From NCBI GenBank assembly GCA_963741755.1, contig CAVUJG010000006.1, positions 62,001-126,000 on the forward strand: a stretch of DNA of 64,000 nt. Direction: 5' to 3'. Shown here in pieces: positions 18,072 to 27,753 of this stretch (the first letter of the stretch is position 1; each line of letters opens with the position of its first letter). The notes under the pieces are model-generated. The model was not told the DNA's origin. It saw nothing but the letters and a program-made list of their open reading frames with translations, and did no database searches. The translations under genes and the position numbers were made by a program. Origin of the DNA: Sva-07 sp963741755. GTDB lineage: Bacteria; Actinomycetota; Acidimicrobiia; Acidimicrobiales; Ilumatobacteraceae.

Positions 18072-20187
18072 GCGTCGTCTCCGTGATCGAGGGCCACGAG
18101 CAGCTCGCCCTGGTCGACGCGATCGCCGACAGCGAAACGGACCTCGCTGACGGTGGCGTCGCCGGCGGCGAGGATCTTGTGTTCCATCTTCATCGCCTCG
18201 ACGACCATCAGTACCTGCCCATCGACCACGGCGTCGCCCACAGCGACGTGCACGGCGATCACCGTGCCAGGCAGCGGGCAGATCGGGCCGCCACCCTCGG
18301 CCTGCGCGTCGTGCAGCACGAAGCGTGGTGCACGGGTCAGCGTCAACGCGCCAGCAGCGCTGCGGGTGTGGACCGTGACGGCACCGACGCCGTCGTCGTC
18401 GAGGCCGAGCGTGTGGTGAACGATCTCGGTGCTCACCGCGCTGCGACGTCCGTCGATCTCGATCGCCACATGGCCTGCGCTGCCATCGGCGCGTCGATCG
18501 AGCAGCCGGATGCGCCGTTCGATTCGGTCATCGGCCGGCAGCACTCCCTCGTCATCGGGCTCGGGCCACGGCCCGAGCCACGCCGACGCCGTCCATCGCG
18601 TCGATCCACCGGCCAGTCGCTCCGGGTCGCATCACGTACTCGACATGGAGGTGCTCACCGGTCGGACTCGAGCCACACCTGACGTTGCCCCTGCGTGCGC
18701 AGGTTGCGCCACCCCGATGGAGCGAAGGGCGTCGCACGGTCGGCGCCACGTCGCTCTGCTTCCAGCGCGAAGACCGCTCCCAGCAGCAGCGCCACCCGAT
18801 CGTCGCCCGGCCGGTCCGATCGGGGTGAGCACGTCGGGGTGCTCGTCGAGGTACGCCGTCGGAGTGTCGGCGGCGAGGAAGTCGGCCTCGCTGAGGATCG
18901 CCACCAACGAGTCGACGTTCGTCCGGATGCCCGTGATCTGGGATCCTCGCAACGCGCGGGCCAGCTGGCCGGCCGCTTCGACCCGGGTCGGTGCGTGAGC
19001 GATCACCTTGGCGACGAGCGAGTCGTAGTCGGACGAGATCTCTGCTCCGTCGCGCACGCCGGTGTCGACACGGACGCCAGCTGGCTCTCCCGTTCCGATG
19101 GCAGAACCGACCGATGCGACCCGTCGACGGCATCCAGCCCGCCGCCGGATCTTCGGCGACGACACGTACCTCGATCGCATGCCCGGTGATCGTCACGTCG
19201 TCCTGCGTGATCGGTAGCGGCCTCGCCGGCGGCGACACGCAGTTGCAACTCGACGAGGTCGAGCCCGGTCACCGCCTCGGTCACCGGGTGCTCCACCTGG
19301 AGCCGGGTGTTGACCTCGAGGAACGTGATGGTCTGGTCGGCGCCGACCATGAACTCGACGGTGCCGGCACCTTCGTAGCCCACGTGCCGGGCAAGCGCGA
19401 CCGCGCCGTCGCACAGCGCTGCTCGGACATCGGCGCGTGATGCCCGGCCGACGGCGACTCCTCGACCACCTTCTGGTTGCGACGTTGGATCGAGCACTCA
19501 CGCTCGCCGAGGTGGACCACGTTGCCGTGTCGGTCGCCGAACACCTGGACCTCGACGTGGCGACCCCGTTCGAGGAACGGCTCGATGAACACCGCGCCGT
19601 CACCGAACGCTGCCAACGCCTCGCGTGACGCTGCCGCCACCGCGTCGTCGAGTTCGTCGAGCGCTGCGCACGACGCGCATGCCGCGCCCGCCGCCACCGG
19701 CCGCCGCCTTGACGAGGGCCGGGTAGGTGACGTCGGCCCCGGCGGCGACGACGCCGTCGACGACCTCGATCATCGACGTCGTCGGCACGCCGGCTTCGAG
19801 CGCCGCCCGCTTCGCCGCGACCTTGTCGCCGAGCAGCGTGACCTGCTCGGGCGTCGGGCCGACCCAGATCAGCCCGGCATCGATCACGGCTTGCGCGAAC
19901 GCGGCGTTCTCGGCCAGGAAGCCGTAGCCCGGATGGATCGCGTCGGCGCCGGTGGCGAGCGCCGCGGCGATGATCGCGTCGCCGCGCAGGTACGACTCGG
20001 CCGGCGTCGCGCCGCCGAGAGCGATGGCGATGTCGACCGAGTCGACGTGCAGCGCGTTGGCGTCGGGCTCGGAGTACACGCCGACCGTCGAGATGCCGAG
20101 GCGGTGTGCGGTGCGCGCGATGCGCACGGCGATCTCGCCGCGGTTGGCGATGAGCAGGCGGGAGATGACGTCTGGGTGAGAGCTCAT
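18068..20187 (-). pseudogene. Biotin carboxylase/BCCP alpha subunit of an acyl-CoA carboxylase, multiply frameshifted
   Basis: Reading from ATG 20187 gives the biotin carboxylase N terminus (SRLLIANRGEIAVRIARTAHRLGI), the glycine-rich ATP loop AAAGGGGRGMRVV, then FIEPFLERGRHVEVQVFGD, EVNTRLQVEHPVTEAVTGLDLVE, and at the C terminus the biotinyl domain with VVEAMKMEHKI. The family carboxylates biotin using ATP and bicarbonate. The frame breaks about seven times (near 19670, 19450, 19220, 19105, 18815, 18660, 18568), yet every motif is present. The start overlaps the carboxyltransferase stop (TGATG) and the stop overlaps the atuA start, so the operon is architecturally intact. Sequence error is a serious alternative to decay. 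Confidence 0.85.
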
Positions 20188-21800
20188 CAGTGCCTCCACA
20201 CGCCGTACTCGGTGGCGCCCTGCACGACGTTGCTGTGCACCGCCGACAAGGCCATGCCCATCACGGTGCGGCTGTCGGCGGGGTGGATGATCCCGTCGTC
20301 CCACAATCGTCCGGTCGAGTACAGCGCCGTCGACTCGTGTTCGATCTGCGCTTCGAGGCCGGCGGTCTGGGCGGCGAGCGCGTCCTCGTCGACCTCCATG
20401 CCCCGACCGGCGGCCGCGTTGCGGGCGACGATCTCCATCACACCGGCGAGCTGCTTCGGGCCCATCACTGCAACCCGGTGGTTGGGCCAGCTGAAGATGA
20501 ACCGCGGGTTGTACGCCTTGCCGGCCATGCCGTAGTTGCCGGCCCCGTAGCTGGCGCCAACCATCAGGTTGAAGTGCGGCACTGTCGAGTTCGACACGGC
20601 GTTGATCAGCTTCGCTCCGTTGCGGATGATGCCGCCCTGCTCGGCCTTCGAGCCGACCATGAATCCGGTGATGTTGTGCAGGAACGCCAGCGGGATGTCG
20701 CGCTTGTTGCAGAGCTGGATGAACTGCGCACCCTTCGACGCCTCTTCCGAGAACAGGATCCCGTTGTTGCCGAGGATGCCGACTGGGAAGCCGTGAATCG
20801 ATCCCCAACCACACACGAGCTTGTCGCCATAGAGCGGCTTGAACTCCTCGAACCGGCTGCCGTCGAGCAGGCGGGCGAGCACCTCACGGATGTCGAACGG
20901 GATGCGGACATCGGCGGACGCGCAGCCGAGCAGCTCGGCGGGGTCGTACAGCGGCGGATCGTCGGGTTCGGTGGCGCCCGGGCCGAGCTTGTTCCAACGC
21001 AGGTGGCGCACGATGCCGCGGGTGATCCGGATCGCATCGAGCTCGTCGACGGCCAGGTAGTCGGACAGCCCGCTCGTGCGCGAGTGCATTTCCGCTCCGC
21101 CGAGCGTCTCTTCGTCGACGATCTCGTCGATCGCCATCTTCACCAGCGGCGGTCCCCCCAGATACGCGGTGCCGCGCTCCTTGACGAACACGGTGTAGTC
21201 GCTCATCCCCGGCGTGTAAGCGCCCCCGGCGGTGTTCGGCCCGAACGCCATCGTGATCGACGGGATGCCCATCTTCGACAACTGGGTGAGGTCCTTGAAG
21301 CTGGCCCCACCTTGGATGAACAGGTCGGCCTGACGTGGGAGATCGGCGCCCGCTGACTCGTTGAGCACGATCACGGGGAGCCGGTTCTCGCGGGCGATCT
21401 CGTGGAACCGCGACCCCTTCTTCCACGTCGTCGGGTTACCCGAACCACCTCGGTAGGTCATGTCCGATCCACTGATCGCGCATTCGACGCCTTCGACGAT
21501 GCCGATGCCGGTACAGCTGCCGACGCCGACGGGATCCTGCGTGCCCCACCCCGCCAGCGGGCTCAGCTCGAGGAACGGCGTGTCGGGGTCGACGAGCGCC
21601 TCGATGCGTTCACGCACCAGCATCTTGCCGCGCTTGCGGTGGCGGTCGACGTAGCGCTGTCCGCCGATCGTCGGCACGCTCGCCAACTCGGCGGCGACAC
21701 CGTCCCACAGCTGCTGCATCGCAGCGAGATTCTCCTGGTACTCGGCCGATCTGGTGTCGAGCCGGCTGCGGATCACGGTGCCGATGGTCACGAAGGTCAC
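20187..21800 (-). CDS. Acyl-CoA carboxylase carboxyltransferase (beta) subunit
   Basis: 537 aa. Two crotonase-like halves of a carboxyltransferase are seen: IVEGVECAISGSDMTYRGGSGNPTTWKKGSRFHEIARENRLPVI in the first, and GFPVGILGNNGILFSEEASKGAQFIQLCNKRDIPLAFLHNITGFMVG in the second, as in methylcrotonoyl- or geranoyl-CoA carboxylase beta chains. It moves CO2 from biotin to the gamma or beta carbon of an enoyl-CoA. The downstream atuA favours a terpenoid or branched enoyl-CoA, by context only. It is first in a three-gene operon and diverges from the DinB-type gene with 68 bp between. Confidence 0.93.
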   Translation of the reverse strand: MTFVTIGTVIRSRLDTRSAEYQENLAAMQQLWDGVAAELASVPTIGGQRYVDRHRKRGKMLVRERIEALVDPDTPFLELSPLAGWGTQDPVGVGSCTGIGIVEGVECAISGSDMTYRGGSGNPTTWKKGSRFHEIARENRLPVIVLNESAGADLPRQADLFIQGGASFKDLTQLSKMGIPSITMAFGPNTAGGAYTPGMSDYTVFVKERGTAYLGGPPLVKMAIDEIVDEETLGGAEMHSRTSGLSDYLAVDELDAIRITRGIVRHLRWNKLGPGATEPDDPPLYDPAELLGCASADVRIPFDIREVLARLLDGSRFEEFKPLYGDKLVCGWGSIHGFPVGILGNNGILFSEEASKGAQFIQLCNKRDIPLAFLHNITGFMVGSKAEQGGIIRNGAKLINAVSNSTVPHFNLMVGASYGAGNYGMAGKAYNPRFIFSWPNHRVAVMGPKQLAGVMEIVARNAAAGRGMEVDEDALAAQTAGLEAQIEHESTALYSTGRLWDDGIIHPADSRTVMGMALSAVHSNVVQGATEYGVWRH

Positions 21801-21868
21801 CGTAGTGGAGCGACCTCGATCGGCTCCGAAGCGCAGCCCGCTCGTCGAATCGGGTACACCTTGGCTCC

Positions 21869-22681
21869 ATGGACGTGACCGACGTACTCGCCGACCTTCT
21901 CGCCGAACAGCAGGCCCTCGACGACATCGTCGCCGGCCTCGATGCCGACCAGTGGGAACTGGCGACGCCGAGCCCGGGCTGGACGATCGCCGACCAGATC
22001 GGTCACCTCACCTACTTCGACGGCACCGCAGCGCTCGCCGTCGTCGACCCGCCTGCGTTCCAGGATGCGATGACCTCGCTGCTGTCATCGGGCGGTGCTG
22101 GCGCCGAGTCGGCCGACGACATCGTGCTCGGGCGCTACCGGACGATGTCGCCCGGCGAACTGCTCGCCGCTTGGCGTGACAACCGACGAGCGCTCGCCGC
22201 CGCTGGCGAGACCCTGGAGAACGACACCCGCGTAGCGTGGTATGGCCCATCGATGGGCGCCAAGTCGTTCTTGACCGCACGGCTGATGGAGGTGTGGGCG
22301 CACGGCCAGGACATCGTCGACACCGTCGACGCCGATCGCGAGCCGACCGATCGACTCCGCCACATCGCGCAGCTCGGCTTCATCACTCGCGGCTGGACGT
22401 ACTTCAATCGGGGCCTCGACGTCCCGAGCACTCCCGTGCGCGTCGAACTCACCTCGCCGTCGGGCGACACGTGGTCGTTCGGTCCCGACCCCGCTGACGA
22501 TCCGGCCACCGAGTCGATCATCGGGCCCGCGATCGACTTCTGCCTCGTGACCACGCAGCGACGCCACGTCGACGACACCGACCTCATCGTCATCGGCGAG
22601 TCGGCCCGCGACTGGATGGAGAAGGCTCAACTCTTCGCCGGCCCCCCGTCCGACGGCCCGCCGGTCGCGGGGCGAGCGTAG
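21869..22681 (+). CDS. TIGR03084-type metal-binding protein (DinB/MDMPI superfamily)
   Basis: 270 aa. The sequence ATPSPGWTIADQIGHLTYFDG carries the first metal-site histidine, and FLTARLMEVWAHGQDIVD carries the second, as in mycothiol-dependent maleylpyruvate isomerase N-terminal (DinB-like) folds. A C-terminal domain of about 90 residues ends in DFCLVTTQRRHVDDTDL. Members are common in Actinobacteria, and mycothiol-linked thiol-transfer chemistry is inferred for some; the substrate here is unknown. It is followed 9 bp later by the epoxide hydrolase gene, likely one transcript. Confidence 0.85.
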   Translation: MDVTDVLADLLAEQQALDDIVAGLDADQWELATPSPGWTIADQIGHLTYFDGTAALAVVDPPAFQDAMTSLLSSGGAGAESADDIVLGRYRTMSPGELLAAWRDNRRALAAAGETLENDTRVAWYGPSMGAKSFLTARLMEVWAHGQDIVDTVDADREPTDRLRHIAQLGFITRGWTYFNRGLDVPSTPVRVELTSPSGDTWSFGPDPADDPATESIIGPAIDFCLVTTQRRHVDDTDLIVIGESARDWMEKAQLFAGPPSDGPPVAGRA

Positions 22682-22690
22682 GGTCGACCC

Positions 22691-23834
22691 ATGATCACGC
22701 CGTTCACGATCGACGTTTCTGACCAGCTGCTCGACGACCTTCGCTCGCGCCTGCGCAACACTCGGTGGCCCGAGCGCGAACTCGTCGACGACTGGTCGCA
22801 GGGCACGCCGCTCGGCTACGTCCAGGATGTCTGCGAGTACTGGGCAGACGACGTACGACTGGCGCGGCTCGCGAAGCGCTGCTCAACCGGTTCGATCAGT
22901 TCACGATGCCGGTCGAGGAGTTGAGTGACCCGGGGCTCCACTTCGTGCACGTCCGCTCGCCGCACCCCGATGCGATGCCGTTGCTGATCACCCACGGGTG
23001 GCCGGGTTCGGTCGTCGAGTTCCACAAGGTGATCGAACCGCTCACCGACCCGACGAAACATGGCGGCGATGCCGCCGACGCGTTCCACGTCGTCGCGCCC
23101 TCGCTGCCGGGCTTCGGGTTCTCGGGCAAACCGACCAGCCACCGGCTGGGGCATCCACAAGGTCGGCGCGCTGTTCGCCGACCTGATGGCCACGCTCGGC
23201 TACGACCGCTACGTCGCCCAGGGTGGCGACTGGGGGTCCGCCGTCACCACCGTGATCGGAGGAACCGACGTCGACCACTGCGCGGCGGTGCACGTCACGC
23301 TCGCCATGGGTGCCGGCCCGAAGCTCGAGGGCGAGCCGACGCCGGAGGAACAGCGTGCGACTCGACGGGATGACGTACTACGCCGAGTGGGATTCGGGGT
23401 ACTCGAAGCAACAGTCGACGCGGCCCCAATCGATCGGCTACGGCCTCGTCGACTCACCCGCTGCGCAGGCAGCGTGGATCCTCGAGAAGTTCTGGGCATG
23501 GACCGACTGCGACGGTCACCCGGAGAACGTGCTCACCCGCGACGAGATGCTCGACAACGTGATGCTGTACTGGATCAACGGCAACGGGGCATCGTCGGCA
23601 CGGATCTATTGGGAGAGCTTCGGCAAGGGTCCTCGACCAGCGCCGGTGACAATCCCCTCCGGCTTCACCGTCTATCCGAAGGAGATCGTGCCGCCGGTGC
23701 GCAGGTGGGTCGAGGACGCGTTCACCGACATCCGCTACTGGAACGAGCAGCCGCGCGGCGGTCACTTCAGCGCGTTCGAAGTGCCCGAGCTGTTCGTGGA
23801 CGATCTCCGGGCGTGCTTTCGCCAGTTCCGCTGA
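22691..23834 (+). pseudogene. Epoxide hydrolase (alpha/beta fold, EHN domain), frameshifted
   Basis: The N terminus FTIDVSDQLLDDLRSRLRNTRWPE is the epoxide hydrolase N-terminal (EHN) domain. Later frames give PLLITHGWPGSVVEF (oxyanion HGWPGS), the nucleophile elbow QGGDWGSAV with the catalytic Asp, and the C-terminal EWDSGYSKQQSTRPQSIGYGLVDSP and GGHFSAFEVPE with the catalytic His. The family opens epoxides with water. Extra bases near 22853, 22866, 23146 and 23358 break the frame, while motifs on both sides remain intact. It could be a recent pseudogene or a consensus error. Confidence 0.82.
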
Positions 23835-23854
23835 GGTTCGGATCGGTCGGGTAA

Positions 23855-23872
23855 CTTGACCCGCGGGTCAAG
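23855..23872. promoter_or_regulatory. Perfect 18-bp palindrome, candidate operator
   Basis: CTTGACCCGCGGGTCAAG is its own reverse complement over all 18 bases. It is 31 bp upstream of the MFS transporter ATG and 20 bp after the epoxide hydrolase stop. The position suits a repressor site over the promoter; no T tract supports a terminator. Confidence 0.55.
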
Positions 23873-23902
23873 ACGACGCCACCGCCGTTTGCCCACCGCT
23901 GC

Positions 23903-25216
23903 ATGACCGCCCCGACCGAGATCGACACCCCGCCCGACCACGGGCACAAGGCCGGAACCGCCCGGGCTGCGTTCTCGTACCGCAAGTTCAGGATCATCTT
24001 CATCGGCCTGGCGCTGTCGAACATCGGCACGTGGATGCAGAACTTCACGTTGCCCGCCTACATCGACGATCGCACGGGCCGACCGGCGCTCGTCGGCCTG
24101 ATGGTGTTCGCCCAGCTCGGGCCCCTGCTGGTGTTGTCGATCCCCGGTGGGGTGCTCGCCGACCGCGTGTCGAAGCAGAAGCTTCAGCTGACCATGCAGT
24201 CCGCGTCGGTCGTGCTCACGATCGCCATCGCGTACTTCGTCGCCGCCGAGACCGCACTGTGGACGATCTTCATCGCACAGCTCGGCATTGGCATCGCCAA
24301 CGCGCTCAATGCGCCGGCGTTTCAAGCGTCGATGCCGTTGCTGGTGCATCGTCGCGACCTCCCCGGCGCGATCTCGCTGAACTCGGCGATGATCAACGGC
24401 ACCCGTGTGGTCGGACCGGTACTCGCCGCCATCCTTGCTGTGGCCGGATTGAGCGTGTCGAGCATCTTTCTGGTGAATGCGGCGACCTACCTGTTCTTCA
24501 TCGGCGCGCTGTTGATCGTGAAGATGCCCGACGTCCGCAGCGGCAACACCGCCCGCGGCTTCCGGTCGCTCACGGTGGGACTGAAGATCGCCAAGCAACG
24601 CCTCGTCCTGAACCGACTGCTGCTGGGCATGTTCCTGTTCTCACTCTTCAGCCTCGTGTACATCGGGTTGTTCCCGTCGGTCGCCCGGCTGAACTTCGAC
24701 ATCGCACCATCGAGCACGACCTACCGCTGGCTGTACGCGACCTGGGGAGCGGGCGCCTTCCTCGGCGCGCTGTCGGTCGGCACGTTCCTGTCGTCGATCG
24801 ACCGCAAGGTGCTGATCGTTCGAGGGTTCACCGGCTTCGCCGTCGCCTTGGCCCTGTTCTCGCAGATCCGCAGCCCCGAGCTGGCCTTCCCGGTCGGGTT
24901 CGTCCTCGGGTTCTTCTACTTCATGACCGCCACGGCGATCACCACCACGTTCCAGCTGAACATGAAGAACACCGAGCGCGCCACCGTGATGCCGCTGTGG
25001 TTCATGGTCTTCGGCGGCACCGTCCCGATCGGCAACCTGCTCTTCGGTGTCGTGATCGAGTGGATCGGCGCCCGCGCCGTGCTCGGCTTCGGTGCGGTGG
25101 TTGCCCTGTTCCTCGCATGGTGGGTCGACCTGCGACGGCTCCCCGAGTCGGCCTTCCTCCCGGTCGCAGACGGCGGCGAGCCGTTCACGCCGACGAACGC
25201 CACCCGCCTCCTCTGA
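23903..25216 (+). CDS. MFS transporter (EntS/MFS_3 type)
   Basis: 437 aa with about 12 hydrophobic segments. The N-terminal half has FRIIFIGLALSNIGTWMQNFTLP and GGVLADRVSKQKL, the family loop 2-3 motif, and the pattern matches MFS_3 exporters such as enterobactin exporter EntS. It probably exports a small molecule or siderophore using proton motive force; the substrate cannot be inferred. It sits behind a perfect palindrome and converges on murF, with stops 1-2 bp apart. Confidence 0.88.
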   Translation: MTAPTEIDTPPDHGHKAGTARAAFSYRKFRIIFIGLALSNIGTWMQNFTLPAYIDDRTGRPALVGLMVFAQLGPLLVLSIPGGVLADRVSKQKLQLTMQSASVVLTIAIAYFVAAETALWTIFIAQLGIGIANALNAPAFQASMPLLVHRRDLPGAISLNSAMINGTRVVGPVLAAILAVAGLSVSSIFLVNAATYLFFIGALLIVKMPDVRSGNTARGFRSLTVGLKIAKQRLVLNRLLLGMFLFSLFSLVYIGLFPSVARLNFDIAPSSTTYRWLYATWGAGAFLGALSVGTFLSSIDRKVLIVRGFTGFAVALALFSQIRSPELAFPVGFVLGFFYFMTATAITTTFQLNMKNTERATVMPLWFMVFGGTVPIGNLLFGVVIEWIGARAVLGFGAVVALFLAWWVDLRRLPESAFLPVADGGEPFTPTNATRLL

Positions 25217-25217
25217 G

Positions 25218-26516
25218 TCAGCGAGCGAGCAGTGCAGCAACCACCCGTTCGAGGCCGGCGGACCGGCTCGCCTTGACGAGCACTGCACTCTCGGGGCCGA
25301 GCCGCCCGAGCAGCGCAACGACGTCGTCGATCGGCTCGATGCCGTAGAGGTCGGTGCCGACGACGACGAGTTCGACGCCGAGGTCGCGGGCACGAGCAGC
25401 GACCGCCCGGTGCGCCGGTGCTGGGTCGTCGATCTCCGCCATCAACCCGAGCACCGCGATCCGACGGTCGGCGTCGATCGCAGCGAGTGCGGCGAGCGCG
25501 GCGATCATCGATGTCGGGTTCGCGTTGTACGCATCATTGACGATGGTCGCGCCGCCCGGCGCGGTCGCGACCTCCATGCGCATGCCGGACACCGTGGCGG
25601 TAGCAAGCGCATCGAGCGCCGCTGTCAGGTCGACGCCGACCACCCCGGAGACGGCAATCGCGGCCGCAGCGTTGGTGACCATGTGCGCCCCGGGCACGGC
25701 GAGTTGTGTCGCTCCGCTTCCCCACGGCGTGTCGACGCGGAAACGCGCACGAGCGAACCCGTCGAGAACGATGTCGGTGACGCGCACGTCGCCGGCGGCA
25801 CCGTAGGTGATCACGTCGGCTCGGGTTCGCGCACGCATGGCGACCACACGTTCGTCGTCGGCGTTGAGCACGGCGGTCCCAGTGGCCGGGAGTGCGGCGA
25901 CGAGTTCGCCCTTGGCCATGGCGACGCCGTCGAGGCCGCCGACCAACTCGGTGTGAGCGTGGCCGACCACCGTGACGACGCCGATGTCGGGGCGGGCGAT
26001 CTCGCACAACTGGCTGATGTGGCCGAACCCGCGCATGCCCATCTCGAGGATCAACACCTCGGTGTCGTCAGGTGCGTTCAGGATCGTGACCGGTAGACCC
26101 TGTTCGTTGTTGAAGCTGCGTTCGTTCGCAGTGGTTCGCCGGCCTGCGCTGCATGCAGCAGCCATCAGGTCCTTCGCCGAGGTCTTGCCGACGCTGCCGG
26201 TCACGCCGACAACCCGCGCGTCGAGGCGGGGCCTCGCCCACTGCGCGAGCGCCAGTAGCGCCTGCGCCGTGTCGGCCACCTCGATCGCCGTACCGTCGCG
26301 CCGATACGGGTCGGGTTCGCACGTCAGATGAACCGCGGCGCCGCGCTCGCGGGCCGCGCCGATGAACTCGTGACCGTTGCGGTCGGCGACGATCGGAACG
26401 AACAGCTGGCCCGGTTGCGTGGAGCGTGAGTCGAACGAGGCTCCCTCGAACTCGACGTCGGGGCCGATCAAGCGACCACCGATCCCGGCAGCGGCTTCGG
26501 ATGCGCGAATCCTCAC
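25218..26516 (-). CDS. murF: UDP-N-acetylmuramoyl-tripeptide--D-alanyl-D-alanine ligase
   Basis: 432 aa from the GTG at 26516. The Mur ligase ATP loop VTGSVGKTSAKDLMAA, the ANERSFNNEQGLPVTIL segment, EMGMRGFGHI, and the C-terminal VNDAYNANPTSM motif identify MurF, which adds D-Ala-D-Ala to the UDP-MurNAc tripeptide in the cytoplasm. It diverges from ddl, which makes the D-Ala-D-Ala substrate, with 24 bp between starts. It is not in a large division cluster here. Confidence 0.93.
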   Translation of the reverse strand: MRIRASEAAAGIGGRLIGPDVEFEGASFDSRSTQPGQLFVPIVADRNGHEFIGAARERGAAVHLTCEPDPYRRDGTAIEVADTAQALLALAQWARPRLDARVVGVTGSVGKTSAKDLMAAACSAGRRTTANERSFNNEQGLPVTILNAPDDTEVLILEMGMRGFGHISQLCEIARPDIGVVTVVGHAHTELVGGLDGVAMAKGELVAALPATGTAVLNADDERVVAMRARTRADVITYGAAGDVRVTDIVLDGFARARFRVDTPWGSGATQLAVPGAHMVTNAAAAIAVSGVVGVDLTAALDALATATVSGMRMEVATAPGGATIVNDAYNANPTSMIAALAALAAIDADRRIAVLGLMAEIDDPAPAHRAVAARARDLGVELVVVGTDLYGIEPIDDVVALLGRLGPESAVLVKASRSAGLERVVAALLAR

Positions 26517-26540
26517 AGGCGCCGACGGTACCGTGGGCCG

Positions 26541-27639
26541 ATGGTCGCAGAGCCGCATGAGCGCATTCATCTCGTGGTGTTGTTCGGCGGCGAATCGGCC
26601 GAACACGACGTGTCGTGCACCACCGCGGCGCACGTCCTGCGAGCAGCCGATCCCGAGCGCTACCGCATCACGCCGGTCGGGATCTCCACCGAGGGCCAGT
26701 GGGCGCTCGCGCACGAAGCGGTCGAGGCGCTCATCGAGGGCCCGCACGCGATTCCCGGCCGTCTGAACCCCGCCGGCACCGACGTGTCACCCACGCCGAT
26801 GCTCGCCGACGCGTCGGCGTCCGACGAGGTCACCGTCGTCCTGCCGCTCCTCCACGGCCCGATGGGCGAGGACGGCACGGTGCAAGGAATGCTCGATCTC
26901 GCCAACGTCGCGTACGTCGGCAGCGGCGTGCTCGGCTCGGCGGTGGCGATGGACAAAGCGATGACCAAGCAGGTCCTCACCGCCGCCGGCATTCCCCAGG
27001 CCCGCTTTCGAGCATTCGCCGAGCACGAGATCACACCGGGCTGGGCGGCGCAGTTGGTCGACGACCTCGGCCTGCCTGTGTTCGTGAAGCCCGCCAACAT
27101 GGGCTCGTCGGTGGGCGTGTCGAAGGCGACCACGGTCGAGGGACTGCGCGAGGCGATCGACCATGCGCTGACCTACGACGAGATGATCGTGGTCGAAGAG
27201 GCGATCGTCGGACGCGAGATCGAAGTCGCCGTGCTCGGCGGCATCGAGCCCCAGGCCTCGCAGCCTGGCGAGATCGTGCCGGGCGAAGAGTTCTACAGCT
27301 ACGAGGACAAGTACGTCACCGATGGCGCCCAGCTCCTGATCCCGGCACCGCTGGCCGACCACGAGATCGAGCGGGTGCGGGCGCCTCGCCACCGACACGT
27401 TCCGGGCGCTGCGCTGCGACGGCCTCGCCCGAGTCGACTTCTTCTACGAGATGGACGACGACGGCAACGGCCGAGGGTTCATGTGCAACGAGGTCAACAC
27501 GATGCCCGGCTTCACGCCGATCTCGATGTACCCGAAGCTGTGGATCCACTCAGGCATGAGCTACAGCGACCTGATCGACCGCCTCGTCGACCTCGCACTC
27601 GAACGCCACGCTCGCCGGCGCCGCAACACCAAACGCTGA
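26541..27639 (+). pseudogene. ddl: D-alanine--D-alanine ligase, one frameshift
   Basis: The N-terminal LFGGESAEHDVSC, the LHGPMGEDGTVQGML segment, the ATP-grasp core (LPVFVKPANMGSSVGVSKA; IVVEEAIVGREIEVAVLG) and the C-terminal CNEVNTMPGFTPISMYPKLW with the metal-binding residues all belong to Ddl, which joins two D-Ala with ATP. One extra base near 27387 (GGGCGCCTC instead of an expected GCGCTC) splits the frame about three quarters through; the rest continues to 27639. As Ddl is normally essential and the pairing with murF is kept, the shift is probably a sequence error or a second ddl exists elsewhere. Confidence 0.88.
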
Positions 27640-27652
27640 CCGGGCACTCAGT

Positions 27653-27750
27653 GGTTCCCGGAGCCCAGGGCGCGGGGAACCTGACTTGTTCCCGGAGACC
27701 TGGGCGCGGGGAACCACGCTGGTTCCCGGAGACCCTGGGCACGGGGAACC
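27653..27750. repeat. Three tandem copies of the GGTTCCCGGAG palindromic repeat
   Basis: Copies lie at 27653-27681, 27687-27715 and 27721-27750, each 29-30 bp with arms GGTTCCC/GGGAACC (the middle copy begins TGTTCCC), spaced 34 bp start to start. They fill the gap between the convergent ddl and tetR-type genes. A fourth copy lies inside atuA at 16630-16658. No coding potential is seen. Confidence 0.88.
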
Positions 27751-27753
27751 TGG

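Noticed and set aside
27653..27750. Possible CRISPR array (three repeats at regular spacing)
   Set aside because: The gaps between repeats are about 5 bp, too short for spacers, and the unit also occurs alone in atuA.
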